From assembly GCA_036937835.1 (NCBI GenBank), contig CM072874.1, forward strand, positions 9,748,001 through 9,812,000: DNA of 64,000 nucleotides. Reading direction: 5' to 3'. This stretch comes from Pampus argenteus. Its lineage: Eukaryota; Chordata; Actinopteri; Scombriformes; Stromateidae. The stretch's first letter is position 1; each line of letters starts with the position of its first letter. The notes beneath the pieces were generated by a model that was not told where the DNA came from, did not search any database, and was given only the letters and a program-made list of their open reading frames with translations. The position numbers were made by a program, and so were the translations under genes. Shown one piece after another: positions 40,782 through 56,176 of the stretch.

Positions 40782-40812
<31 letters not shown>

Positions 40813-43800
40813 GTTCTCGTTAAGTATTCACTTTGCGTACTGAACTCACTTGCTTTAACTTATTATTGTGTAATTGTTTTGGCCAGGCGCCTCTGTCTAG
40901 AGCTGGAGGGTCTGTGAAATAAAATGAACTGAAAAGCAAACCAATGTAGCACCAAACCCACCTGCCAGCCCGAGAGCTGTTAACAGCCACACAAACAAAC
41001 GTCTTATCACTCCAAAACACAACCCATCTCAGTGATCAAAAACCTGCAGCAGGGTCTTTTCCATCGGTGGTGAGTGTACAGTTTAGAGGCTTAATGTTTG
41101 ATTAAAGTGAGGGAGAGGATTGATATGGTATTCAGCACCACCCCTCGTCTCATTCCAGCTTCTCTCCTGAGATATCTTGGAGCTTGAGCTCTTCTCAGCG
41201 TATGAATACTGATTGAGCATTTTTCACAGAACCACTGATGCGTGTTGAGTAGGAGTAAACCACGGACGTTCTCCCTTTTTTTTTCTGTAGAAGTTGTAGT
41301 TGGTCAATATTACGCTAAGAGGGAACGATCTCACAGAATTAACAAAAAACAGAAATCAGAGTATGCAGTCTCGAAATAAAAATGAATATCCTGTTTCGGT
41401 CCTGTCTGTTAGAGGTGCCTCTGGGAGTCTGATCATGTTTCACAATTAGTTTTAGCTTTTTGGCAGCATCTATATTTTACAAACACATCATATGTATTGT
41501 ATTTGTGCAGTAGTAGTCAATAAATTGTGACTTTTCATTAGTAATCTGTTAAACAGACAACAATTTGTTTATTTCATTTGACATCTACATTTGACTAGTG
41601 GCACTGTAAAGCAATTTTTGAGTAGGCTGATGTATTGTTTGTATTAAATATTCTACCAGAGCGTATATGAACAATATGATACACATAAACATCAATCCAA
41701 AAAAAACCAAAACATTTAGTGATATTAATCTTAGTGACACAGAGAACTGTGCTGTGATATGTCTGTCCTGTACCAAAACGTATTCTGGGTTTGGTAAAGC
41801 TGTATCACTGTCTTATTATCACAATACTACCACTATATGCCAACTGTGTTATCATCTACCCCAATTTACTTTCCAAACTAGCAGCACAGTAAACAAACTA
41901 ATTATATAAACTTGTCCTACTGGACCGGTGTACCAGTGGTACCATACTGGTACCATACTGGTACTGTATGCTGCATTTTTTTTCTCTGAATTTCTCCAGA
42001 CATGAGGCATTTGAGGCAGAGTTATGACAAAAGGACGTTTGACCAGACCTGTGTCAAGCGAGCAGTTTCTTCCACATGCATTCTGTGGAATGTAGAACAT
42101 TTCTCTGGCGAGTCGTCCTCCTTAACGATGAGAAAGAAAAAAAAAAGAAAGAAAGAGATTATTAATATTTAGGGAGCAGAGAATATTTTTCTGATCAAAG
42201 GTATGCATCATTTCCACACAGCACACTGCAAAAAAGACCTCTTGGTGTTTTTACATTTAACTGTGCTTTTAGGAAACTTATCATCAGAATACTTGAGGAC
42301 AGTATGGGAAATGAGATTCATTTATGGATGATATGGATGAGTCCAGTTGAAGTTTGAGAGAAAAGATCACTATGGTTTCAATTCTTTTGAAAAAAGTGAA
42401 ATATTAATGAGCACTTCCTGCACAAATTCCCCACTGATATCAACATTTAAGGACCCTATTTTCCTGCAAGTGCATGGCCAGTGCAACGCAGACTTTATGC
42501 AATTTTTCTCAGGCACAAGATTGCGTCTTGTGCCTGTTTGGTAATTTCTGGTACCAAACTAGTATGCATGCGCCAATACAGTGGAAGCGGCATAGCTGAG
42601 GCTGTGCTTATGCAGATTAGGTGGTGAAGTGCAAAGTTGGTACTCATTTTGGCAGTAAGACTTGTCCAAAAAATGTCAGGCAGGCACAAGGCATTTTCTG
42701 TTGCTTCAGTTTGGCAGAGACAGTGGCACAGAGATGTCTCCAAAACCACAAAACACCTTTCATTAATGGTTTAGATTTTGTCTCTTTCAGTTTGATACAT
42801 ATTTTCCATCTACTGGAGAGACTGACATGAGAATCAAAACACAATTTAAAAAAAAAGATTCTTAGCAATGATATCATCTACATGGGTGTAATCCAATGAC
42901 CCAGAGTTCAGAAATACATTCAGTTGGATGATTTTTCCACAACAAATTGTAGAATGTCGGATCTTTTTCATGTTTATTAAACAGCTGTAGTGATCACACA
43001 ACAGTGTGAACGATACATGTGTTTCATGGACAGTCTCTGATTTTAGAGAGACACTGGGCCCATTGTTTTGCACATGGATGGGATAGCAGTGGTGACTTCA
43101 TTCATCTTCTGACATGGCAACAGCAAAATTTCAAAATGCATTGTGTGTACAGTATGAAATGCATTGCTTCAAGAGATCCAAAATAAATTAATTGATAACT
43201 AACCAAACAATATCAGAATGTGAAGTAACTTTGACACACACCACATTAGTAGACCTCCACACAAATGGATGTACTAAACTGGTTTATGTATACCAGTCTG
43301 CAGTTGAACACATGACAAGAAAAAATTAATTTAGTTTTGCTGTCTCATTTTGCCTCATTTGATTCCTAAACCCAAAATAAATAGATTTGAATTAACCTGA
43401 AAACACAAGGAAACTCTCCAAACACAATTCTCTTGTCTTGTTAGTTTTGTACTGTATGCAAGTTTTCTTACCGATGATGTTGAACCAAACGGGTGTGCTT
43501 GACTGGCTCACAGCAACCACTCCCACTGGCTGAGCTACAGCAGCTGTTTCAGATATTGAGAAATTATAGTGCCGTTGTGTGAACAGTAGGGGCAGGAGCG
43601 ATGGGACAGGTTTGCGAATCCACTCCACGTGTAATTTGACAGTAGACCATAATGGGGGATCACCGCTGTCTTCTGCTTTTATCTAAGAGAAGGAACAATA
43701 CTGAGAAACATCCAACGAATCTAATGTCTGGGAATTCAAGTAAAATATTGGAATAAAGATAAACCAGACCCTAAATTAGTGAACAGGTAAAAGAAGTAGA

Positions 43801-44580
43801 TTTCAATTGGATTTATTATTACAACAAATCTGATGTTAGTATCCCTCGATTTCGATATCTATACTCATCTTCTCTACTCTGACACTGCACGTACACCTCA
43901 GCTCAACATCCCATCCATAAATAATATATTTGCTGACCTCAAAATTGATCTCAGTTACGTTCTGATGGAATGGATGTCCCTGCTGTCTTTAAATAACCTG
44001 AGCTTCCTTTCATACACCAAATGGGAATATTATTAACCAAAATAAATCTAATTATATTGGTGGAGGAACCTATATGAGAGGCAATTGGTGCTCACTGAAG
44101 ACCAGAACGTGTGAGCCAAATACATTATTTGAGCCATTATTTGCTGAGACAATTGTGTTACACTGAAGGTGAATACCAAGAACACGATTAAGGGGAAGAG
44201 GATTTGTGTGTCTATTTCACTGCATGCTACTTCCATAATTAAACTATGCGCTTATTTCTACTCAAACTGGGCACAAGTGCAAGCACAAACTCAAGTGCAC
44301 ATGGTTGTAGCCAACTAATCAGAGAATTAGATGCTGGATCTGGAGCAGGGTAATTACATAGTTAGAATGCAGGTATATGGCTGAGCAGACAGAAACACAA
44401 TTAGCATTTTATGTCAGAGTATCAAAAATGTTCTGTGCGTAAACACACAAAGTCAGATGTGCCACTCCGCACACACAGACTAAGGCATTGTGGCTACATT
44501 TGATCTGACCAACTTTACACATGCATAATGTCTAGAAAACTAATAGAATTTATATATAAAAAAACATATATATACATAAT

Positions 44581-44653
<73 letters not shown>

Positions 44654-47268
44654 TTTTTTTATCTTAAAAAAAAACACAACATCACTAAGCCAAGTAATTT
44701 AGACCAGACAACATCTTAAAAAATAAAAATCAGAACCCTTTAAAAAGACAAATAAACTTGGTATATGAAACTTACAGTGAGGATATCATAGCTGCCCGCC
44801 GTCACCATCTTCTTTGAAGACACCATAGCAGTCCTGGGGTCAATACTGAACTTTTCATCCCCATTACCATCAATAATGCTGTAGGTGATGTTGCCGTTGA
44901 CTCCCAGGTCACGATCATAAGCGAAGACGCGGTAGACCGGTTCACCCCTTTTGTTGCGGTCTCGTTCAGGCAAGCTGATGCGGTAGGTGACCTCTGGGAA
45001 GATGGGTGGGTTGTCATTCTCATCCTCAATGCGAACTATGACCCACACAGTAGACTGGCGGGTGGTCACTGGGCCATCTATGACTGTTACCTTAGAGAAA
45101 CACACAACCAGACATGCAAACAAATGCATATCAGGTAACAACAAGCGTCATTGTCTCTTGAATGTGTTTTTATAATATTTGTGGGATTATAGTTGTGAAT
45201 GCATACATTTATTAATACAGCTGCTTCTGTGGTGAGCAGGGCCACATGAAGCTGAGCTCAGAGGAAATCGCTTTGTATTATTGATCCCCTGGAGGCAGAG
45301 GCAGAGGTCTGATCACTGATCAATTGGATTAGATCAGGGAGAACACCATTGCAACCAGCCTGCCTGCTCACTAGACTATTAATTACAGACAGGGAACATG
45401 GACTGGCAGGTGGAGCAGCGTGTGGTATGCATGGACTGACATTCCTATTGAAATCAAAGGACAGGACAAGAAAGAATGACGTAACAGCAGAAACCTCTCT
45501 ACCCCCAATCTCTGTGTATGCTCTCATAAGCTGTGTTCGCATATGTACTGGAGCTGAACAAATCTGCACACAACGTTATTGTGTCTAGACAAGCAAATTG
45601 GCAATACAGAAACAAAACATCTCATTCCATTCTGTAGAAGTGCAAAGTGCTTGTAGATTCAACAGCATGTAATAAGTTGTAAGAAATGTCTGGGAGAAGT
45701 ATAAACTTTGCTCATGTCTCTGAAGTCAAGAATCTCTGACTATCTGGTTCATGTGCATGCAGAGCAGCAGGAGCAACAGAAATGGTAATCACAGAGCTAT
45801 CTGTATGCCCAGTGCTTCCGCTTATCAAATTCTGGGCAGACCGACTCGTCTCCCCCCTGTTCCCGTCCTGAGTAGAGAAGATAACCAATGATGAATGATT
45901 ACATTTAGAAAATCCTAAACCTGGGACCCAAAACTACAACCATTCATCACAGTTTATAGAGCCTTGAGGACCTGCCAGGGTTGTCCTCCACCCTGTCTCT
46001 GTTAATAGTAGGCTATGGCAGGTGCCAGGGCCAGATAAATAATAATACTATAAACACTGTTCTGGTTTTACTGTACCTCTAAGAAGTGTTCTTCCTGTTG
46101 TTCTCTGTCCAGTTTCCTTGAGGTTGTTGTGATCAGCCCTAAAATTCATAAAAGAACAACTTTTTCATAAAAAATATTCACCATCTCTCTTCACAAGTTT
46201 TTAAATATTGCTTCATTTTTAAAAGCCAAATAAATTTCTAGTTAGTAAAGAGTCTTGATGAGCGGATGCGGGTGTATACTTGCGCTCACATGCACACATA
46301 TTCCATGTTCCAAAAGCTATAGCCTGCAGCCTTGGCAGAGACTATGGTATTTGGCACATGTTCATATGGCACTGTAAAGTTGTGGGTCACTCAGTTTGTC
46401 AGCATGTCACCAGGACAGTAGGAAAGGAACGAGGCTATTGATAATAGCTTTGATCGAACCGCATTATTCAGATGATGGTTAGACACTTTGACAAATGCTA
46501 GCAAGCTGCATTGGAGATCATAGATAATGACAGCTCCATTTTCCCCTGACATTTTCCTCTCTTTTCATTTCATCATTTTTATTATTCTATTATCTGCTTG
46601 TTAGTTCACTGACATTGAGCAAATACACACACACACACATATACACTTAGGCACAGACACAAAGTTTGTGTTAATAAATTGCTAAGTTTGGTCAGGACAA
46701 AATTTGTGTGTTAAACAAATCAGATGCTCCCCAGACATCATTCTGGCTAGCAAACAAAGCAAACAAATTGCAGGCATTAATCCACAGGCAGATTCAGCCT
46801 ATAATATGACAGTTTTACAATATTATAAGCCGACTTTTGTTTTGCTGAGGGAATGAATGTTGTAGATCACAGTCCTTGCCTAATATACAACATCTCATGA
46901 AAACATCCAAACACAGTGAAATGAGCACATTTGTCTCATCCGGGATGTTTTCACCTAACACACAAATACAAATGCACTGATGTGAGAACTGAATTACTAT
47001 TACTTTGTTTTAGTTAGTTTGTTTGTTTGTTCATTCTTAGTATGCACACAAAGTATTCTACTGTTCAAATAAGGACACACATCGGTACATGCACAAAAAA
47101 CATCGTACATACATATTTTACTGTAGTTTTTTGCATTGAACAATTACACTGAATGTGGTTATGGTGATAATGTATTTGTTTCAGTGTAATTGAAGCGTTG
47201 CAGTGGAGTAGGATTATTTTGGATGCTGTAAATATCCATGCAGTCAATATTCAATGGATAAACTGAAA

Positions 47269-47305
<37 letters not shown>

Positions 47306-49336
47306 TGACACACACACACACATTCATGCTTGCACATATCACAGTGTCACCTTGAGCTTGCTATGCAGGCTAACTTCAATTAAGCAAATTAGGAGTAAAT
47401 CTAGAGCAGCGGTCACAAGCTGCAGGAGAGAGACTAGAGGGGGGAGAGAGGGGCTTGTTCAGCAGAATACAGCGCGAGTAACAACTCTGATAAAAATCAA
47501 TGATCTACAGCTCAGAGCACATCTGTTGGACAATCCTCCATTTTAATGAGACATGAGGAAAATAATACAAAAAATCCCCACCTACACCATCAGATACACA
47601 CAAACTGTTTGCGATGGTCCAGTGGCCTGTTTCAACTCCTAAGACTTCTACCTATAACGTACTAGTCAATAGTAGTCAGTACTGTCAATTCACAGCTTAG
47701 TTCTTCACTATGTAAAAAGTAAAGCTCTCATGCATTTTCTGACAGGAACAACATAAAAAATAGAAACTTGAGATTTAAAATTCAAAATCAGGCTTTTCTT
47801 CATTGTTAATCATGAATGATGACTCAAATGATGGATATAAATTTATTGAATAATAATAATAATGGTATCTAATACCGGACCGAATACCTGATCCAGCTAT
47901 TGGAGTCAGTATTAGACCGATATCCGATATCAGTAATGGTATCAGCGCATGTTTAAACAAAACCAATGCAATCCAATAGAGGGTTGTAAAAAAAGGTCAC
48001 AAAGCCACCACCATGACTCCATGACAGCATTCTGCAAATATGCATGGTGCTACAAAAAGCACTAAATCAAATCAAATTTTATCTGTATAGCCCAAAATCA
48101 TAAAATACATTTGTCTCAGAGGGCTTTACAATCTGTACAGGGAGTGACACCCTCTGTCCTTAGACCCTCAATTCGGCTAAGGAAAAACATGCCCACCAAA
48201 AAAAACTTTTAACAGGGAAAAAGGTGGAAGAAACCTCCAGGAAGAGCCACAGAGGAGGGATCCCTCTCCCAGGACGAACAGACGTGCAATGGATGTCACA
48301 TGTACAGAACAAATCAACACACACATATTGTACAATCACAATCACTACATTTAACATCCTGTGTCAACACTCATCTGTTCTGTTTTCACACCCAAAGGAG
48401 GCAGGCTTCACTCACACAACCGGACACAAACAGACAGCACTATAAGCTTTCACAGCACACTTACACACTTTGCACTCATTCAAAGTTCTGCTTCAATACA
48501 TTTTGGGAATCGTTGCAATACCTCAAATCCATCAACCTGATGCTTTCAGAGTGAACCCCAAACCTGGTTTTGAAAAACAATTTGAAAACTTGAAGGCTTT
48601 TCAGTGGTTCAGGTCATAGTATAGTGTGACGAGCAGACGCTTCATGAAAGCAAATCAATCAGTTGGGTTTTTTGTTTATCCATCTATTCAATGGAATCGC
48701 TATGGTACATGGAAAGTTTTAGACTGGGTAAACAGTGAGGGATGATTCATTTTAAATGCATGTCTCATTACATAACTACTAGACTACTGTCAGTCACAAT
48801 TATATAAAAATGATGATAATTATGTATGCAGACTGTGACTTACTAAAACTACAGACTATAGTAGTAGATCCAAAAAATGGAATAGATTAATATATTGCTT
48901 ATTGAGCTTCAATAAGAAATGTGTGAGAGAGAAAAATGCTAGAAACATTAAAAACCAATTGCTCAGTATTACAGTGATAGTTCATTTATCACAGTGTGAA
49001 CAAGACAGTCATCATAGTGTCATCTGCTTTAGTATTTATAAATAACAGATACAATACTGTGGGTCCTTGACAGAGATAGACAGTAGGGCTCAGATGGCTA
49101 AAACCTCTCCCCAGGGACACAACACAGACACACAAGACACATGCAAATGCAATCATAGACATACAGAGGTAAATTATTCTTATACAGTTATTAGATATGT
49201 GTTGTGGTTCATACAGATATGTATGGTATGAAGATGTGGATACACACACATGCAAGTTTCATACTGTAACAGAGCTTTCCTCTCTACCACACTGCTGAAT
49301 CCAATTAATTCATTGATTAAAATGACACACAAGCTT

Positions 49337-49401
<65 letters not shown>

Positions 49402-52400
49402 TACACAGACACACACACACACACCAAAAAAACAACCAAAAACACACATCTGCTGGATGTGTGAACAGCAATTCTAATCTGCAGAATAACAAATCAGCTC
49501 CATAAGACTTTGCAACTCTATTAATGACATCTGATTATATTTTACTCTCAAGGATTCTAAAGAGTCAAGAGTGTGACATTGTGAGTGATGGATACAGTTT
49601 ACATATTAATGAGTGTGTTAGGACTACTAAATCTCAATGGAATCGATATTAGCCTTCTCACCCTGGATTAGCTCTGTCCGCTTCCCTACATATTGCCAAT
49701 TTTATATCCTTGATGCTATAATGCAGAATAGGGGTGTGAAAGAGAGGACGGTATATGGAAATACCTCTTTAATTCATTAACAGAGTGAAAATGCAACGCA
49801 CACCATTAGGGAATAACTTCTACCACACATTTGTGACTGACATGCTGTATGCTACAGTACATATGGGCCATCAGTTTTTGATCATTACATTGACATTTCT
49901 TTGAATCAGAATACAGATACATGTACCAGCTGAAATGTGCATATTTGCCTTTTGTTGTTTACTGAATCACTAATAACTTAATCTAGGGCAGAGGCAGCAA
50001 AGACTTCACAATGACTTTTTTTTCCCTTTTTGAATAAAACATTTCACCTCTTCAATAATTCTTTAATGAAAGCTTCAAGCAAAGCTTGTACTGAGAATGC
50101 ATGGGGATCTCCATTAGCTTCAAACATGTCAGCCCAAACTGAAACATATTCTGACTTGTTTGCTTTAATATGTTGGTATGCTGTACAGATAAAATTCTTA
50201 AACATTAATATTTTGTCAATAAGTCAGAATTACAGACGTTAAATTGTTTTGTAAGTACACCAAAACTGTGAAAAGTACAGGATCAAGAAAGGATCTGACT
50301 GTATGATGTTCAGAGCTGATATTCAGTTTACAGACTGCTGTAGTTATAAATCACCTTTTGTGAGTCTGATTAAAAAAAAAAGTTTGAGAAATTTGTGTTT
50401 GTTTAAAAGATGATTGTGCAAACACATACAATTCACAAATATGTAGACAGGATGTGGTTGTTGTCACGGTAGCATTTTGAGAATGTATGAATAAAACGTG
50501 TAATTAAATCAACAGAGAGCTTACAAAAAAAATATGAAAAAACTTTGAAAAGACTTTTTCAGAATATTGATTTAAAGCAGGAGACTATATGTATAGTGAA
50601 AACTCCAACATTGTGTCTAGAAAATACACACAGAATGACATACAAAAGTAATAGAAAATAAATTTGCTTTCATGAATGTAAACTCCCTCATGATTAAAAG
50701 ATAAGTCACCCACACACTGCCTAAATAAAGAACTAACTACATTTCCTCAAGTACATTGCAGTGTTATATTCACTTAAGAGTACAGAAAAGATTATCTGGG
50801 AAGCTCATCAGTGTACTAGATGCTTTGAATGTGTGGGCAAAAAAGTGGGTACTAAAGCCTTTTACTGAATGACCGTGAAGTAGGCCATGCATGATGAAAA
50901 AAAGTCATCCTTTTATAACCATACACAAAAGAATGGTTATAAAAGGACATATTACTGATACCATATTATACTGCCAATTATGTTATCGAGATAATTTCAT
51001 CATTCAAAATTGTGTGTTTGTGAGTCTCACCTGTTTTTGGGTTGATGGAGAAGAAATTCTGCGGGTTGCCAGCAGTGATGCGATAACTGAGACGACTAGG
51101 CGTAGCAGTGAGGTCAGGGTCCTGTGCTTGGATACGGATGACTGAAACATCCTTTGGAGAGTTCTCCATGATGACTGGATGGTAGATAGGATCTGAGGTG
51201 AGGGGAGCGTTGTCATTGACATCCTCTACCTGAGAGAGATACAGGAAGGGAAGACGGAGAGAAAGAGAGAGAGAGTTAGATGTGAGCTGGTGGTAGTGTT
51301 GATTAAACATTAAACAATATTGTGTTGGGGAAAATCTAAATGCAAAATTTAGCATATTTGTTAATCAACAACTCGTGAAAGAAATGCTGCATGGACTGGG
51401 TCTGATTTGATCTGCTATTATTCGCAAAATGGAAATTTATTTACCAGAAAATGTCACAGATGTCACACTTTAAATCCCCTGCAAATTAATTTCCCCTTCT
51501 ACAGCATAGATCTAGAATATTTATGACAAACAGAGCGTTGATTGACTGTTTGCAGGGACGTACAGAGAGCCAAGACGGTTCAGCCAGTGAATGAGGAGCA
51601 CCTGTGCCTGATTAATCTCCCTATTTTTGTCTGTGATAAAGAGGCCGGGAATAAAGCGCCTGATCACACCACCACACCAGAATATCCTGAAGCCAGAAAA
51701 GGGCTGTTTGTTTTTACACAATACTGAACCCTTCCCCAACGGGTGAACAGTGTTGTGTGTATCTGAATGTTTATACAGTGGACGCAGTGCCAAATAAAAT
51801 AGAAGCTGAACCAGAGAATTCCCTCCAGTGTGTATCTCTTGCTTACAGAGCATTGCTATAGTTATCCACTGCACTGAGCACCAATGGCGTTTTAGAGAGA
51901 ATAACACACTGATTGCTTAGCTCTGTATTGTTACTTTGGATATAACACTCCACAATAATAAACAGTCAATGCATTAAAAAAAATGCATAACAGCAAACTA
52001 TGTAACGAAGAGGACATAAAACTGAGTCATCTACTAGGAAAATGTGGTTTAATATGAAGCAAGGAATACTTCATCTGAACTATTATACCCTGTAGACTTG
52101 AAAGTTGGCTTTAAAACTATTAACATTTGTGGCTGAGAGGCAACTATACATAGCATTCAGTGTGCAAAGACCAATTAGTAATTTAATGTAGATTCTGGCT
52201 TTCTTCTATAGCTATCATAGCTTATTAATTAAGTTGGGCTCATTGCTGATTAATTTTTGACAAATTCAATGCCTGTAATTTCCTAAGTTGGTTTATCTCT
52301 CGGCGACTAACAGTGTGGATACCTGAATGAAGACTTCAATAGAGGCTGATAGGGGTGTAACCCCTCTGTCTGTTGCGTAGACTGTGAGCCAGTAGGAGTC

Positions 52401-55400
52401 TTTGGTCTCACAGTCCAGGATACCAGCAGTGTAAATCACCCCTGTTGAAGCCAAGAAAAAGATTAATGCAGTTGTTACTTGGGCTTGAGAATGCATATCT
52501 ATTAGGTCTGTGTGTGTGTGTGTGTGTGGTTGTATAGGGAAAGTGTGGGTGTCATCACTAGAATATATCCCTAAAAGATCACATGAGGAAAGTCTTTGAA
52601 TACTAAGTTTCCTGAGGCAAAGACACAAATTTAGAGTAAACTTTGTGTCCTGGCTTCACTGACATTCACAGACATTAGTGGTGCTGCTGTAGTCACCTCC
52701 AATGCTTCAGCTACTCAACAGCTAATCACAGCTGAACAAACTGCTCCCGCTGCTATTTGCTCAGTGTTAAACGTACCCTGCCCTGCACCAAGAAAGCCTC
52801 ACACCAGATACACATGCACACTGACTGGCGTGTGTTTGTTGGCCTTAAGGAAGATGTGAAGCTGACAGCTTTGGTGACCTCTTGAGGGACAAAGCTAACA
52901 CTCACAATGGGTGACACATGGGTGCCTCTTTTTTCAAATCAGTCAAGCAAGACTGTCTGTGTAAATGTAAAAAAAAAAAAAAAATGACACACACAAACAC
53001 ACACACACACACACACACTCATGTGCGAGTTCACACTTCAAGTTTAGGGTTCATTCATTTCAAGTCTACACACTGCCAAAAGTAATGAAACACAATGGTA
53101 CATGGTCATGAGTGTCACACAGCTCTAGTGTTAGGATCATAAACAACACATTTAATTTCTATAAGCAGAAAATAACACCAGTCAGACAGGAATAATAATA
53201 ATTGACTGTATATATCGGTAAAGCAAGAAGTCGATGCATTTCTGCTTGGTGCACACAATCAAATCTCCATTTTCCCATTAAATCATGGCACTCATGGCCC
53301 ACCATTCTCAGGAACATATGAGTCTGTGACTTCAAGTAAGTGAAAGTAACTCAGTAAGAGCTAAGCTGTATGTGCTTGTGAGTGCTTACAGAGTCTGTGC
53401 ATGCATCCACGCTTGAGTACGCAAACAATTAGCCGCCACAAAAGAGCAGTGCCTGGACACATAAGCAAATGGCTATATTAAGCACGTCTTTACTGCCGCT
53501 TACCTAAAAACATCACAGTCTTACATTTGCTTTTATTTGGGCGTTCACTACATTGTTGTGTTGTACTGTGTTCAGTAAGCATCAGTGTGCTGGGTATTTT
53601 ACAAGTTCGAGCATCAAGACAACATGTTATCAAAAACTTTGAGAGAAAACAAAATTGAGTATCATTTAATTAGACCACACTAAACCATGGTAATGGTCTA
53701 TGTCCGTGACTCCGCCGAGGCAGAACGAGCCAAGACGGTTCAGTCCAGTCTCCATACCCGTAAAATGAAAAGAGAGTAATAAGTTCGACTCACTTACTTG
53801 ATTCCACGTCCAACCTTGGCTATCCTATTAAAAAATGCAGGATATTTTCTAGACAATCATAGGGATATGTTGTTCAGAGACTGCATCAGTAATCTTTTCT
53901 GAATAGATTATTAAAAAGACAAAAGCATTGAGTGGTTGTCTGCGGTTCCCTAAGTTAGCCTTCTACTAAGCCACAGGTGCCATACAGGCATACAATTCAG
54001 TGACTATAGAGTGTTACATTGTGGGCTTTCTGAGCCTCCTTAGATGCATGTATAAGGTGTAACTATATCACCAAAAAAGTTTTTATATGAGTATATACAT
54101 CGAATTATTAAACAGCTGCCCAGAGCACGCACAAAGCATAGTAAGAGTGTTTGCTGAAACACATCCATGCGCTGTCGTCCTTGACCATGTCCTTTTCAAA
54201 CCACATCTCATCTCTGTCAGATAGCTCGACGCAGAGAGACGAGGAAAACAGAGCTGGCTGTTTCGAAAGCTCTTTGAACTTTAAGACCGACAGGCACTAT
54301 TCAGTATATTCAATATAAATCTGACTTGACAGCGTCCAATTTCACCATAAATAACACACTTCAGAGTTGACAAAAAAATTGAAGGGTCGTGGCATATTTT
54401 CTAATCTAAAAGTTCTCAGTACACTTGAGTTTATATCTATCTGTCATGTCTATTCAACTTCCCCATTCCTGAAAAACAGACATTGTGGAGCCACTATCTA
54501 ATTAATGCCATCATATTAAATAATAAATCCCTTGATTGGAGAAAAATAGTGTGTGTATTGCTCAGTATCGTGAGACATCACTGTTCTGTTTGTGGCAAAA
54601 AGGAGGACTTCAAATATATAGCATGTTATTTTTTTTAACAAATGCCGAATAGATTATACTATGAGAGTGTTTGCCTGTAAGTTAAAGAATGCTTTATCCT
54701 GACTGGGACAAATCAAGGAGCTTGCAAACACACTAATAGGGGAGCAGTGGCTTCTGACAGCTGCCCAATGAGAAATTGCAGGGCTTGCTTTCCTCCTAAC
54801 GAATGACAAGAATACCAATTTTTGTTCAAAGTGCAGGATTGCTAAGGGTTTAAGCCAGAGAACATCCTACTTCTTTTCAGATGTCTAGTCTGTGCTTTCC
54901 ACCCACATAAGGACTGAGCTATTTTAAAACATCTAAATATCAAATGTGTGTAAAGATAGCATTTGTAAACTGCAGATATGACAGATAATGAAGTTGTCAT
55001 GGGCCATATGGGATTCATCATAGATCTAATTTGCAAACTACCCAGGGGAAATGCATAAGTGAAGACAGGCTAAACAAAACAGATTACTCACACTTTCTCT
55101 CATTCTCACTGTCCCTTTTACTCTCTCTCACTGTCTCTCTCTCTTTTCACATACTTAACTTTGGCACTAAGATCCACAGATTGACATGCAGTCAGAGCAG
55201 ATGATAAACATGATAGCTAAATGCATGGTAAGAGGACAGAGCAGTTCTACTTAGTCCATGCTTGACAACACTGACTTTTATACTATATAATAAAATGAAA
55301 AACTTTAAGATGGAATACTTGGCATGTACTTTCTGTATCTTTTTACCTGTTACAAAAAGGGCAATGTCAGAAACCTACTTTTAAAATTAGGGTGAACAAT

Positions 55401-56115
55401 TAAAACAAAAGCCACAACTTAAAAACAAACTAACCATAAAATATCTTTTTTTTTTAAAAAGGCCTAGGAGGAAGAAAGCAGTATTTTCTTCTGACACTTT
55501 TTATGCACTCCAGACTCCCCTGCATCCTCTTCCTTCCTCTCTTCGCTTCACTTCCACTCCCCTCTCCCTTCACTTTCTGCTCTAACAAGCACTCTGATTT
55601 CCCCTGAAAAATCTGCACTCAATAAACCTTCTCACTGGCTGTGATGCTCCTTACTGAGTTTTTAATAGTAAAGCAAATAACAGCACCAAGCACTGTAGGG
55701 ACCTGTCTGTCTATCTATTGATACACTGTTTTGTCTGAGTACTGTACATTTGTAAATATTTATATATAGTGTATATAGTTATGTATATATGATGGAAGAG
55801 ACAAAGAGAGCATTTCTCTCTCAACTACAGTCAATACTAATTAGCAGAGTTGAAGGTCAATACAGGCCTCCAGTGCAAGTTATGTACAGTAGAGACCAGT
55901 GTGACGAGTTAAGAGGGGCCACAAAAGGAACATGTCATTTGTTCCGCATGTAAAATACATGATCTACACTGGTAATTGCTAAAAATTTACTAAATGCTGT
56001 GCTATTATTACTTATTATTATTAGAATTATTTAATTAACCTATTATTAGTAGAATTAATTAATTATAGGAGAAAATGAATGAATTTGAGACTGATTTTGG
56101 AGCTTGGGTTGAATG

Positions 56116-56176
<61 letters not shown>

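Larger units (their letters stand above)
46139..51030. other. fat3 intron 5 (4.9 kb)
   Basis: Holds two (CT)n microsatellites, the percomorph interspersed repeat and a 15-bp hairpin, each listed separately. No further coding sequence found; exons 5 and 6 join in phase. Confidence 0.6.

Noticed and set aside
49180..49492. Several frames on both strands made of (RE)n, (LS)n or (CV)n.
   Set aside because: Translations of the (TC)n/(AC)n microsatellite. The same applies to frames at 2745-3024, 44528-44719, 56055-56328 and 57727-58095 outside the exons.
51521..51907. 128-codon minus-strand frame in intron 4.
   Set aside because: No homology recognised; it covers the LTR-like fragment.
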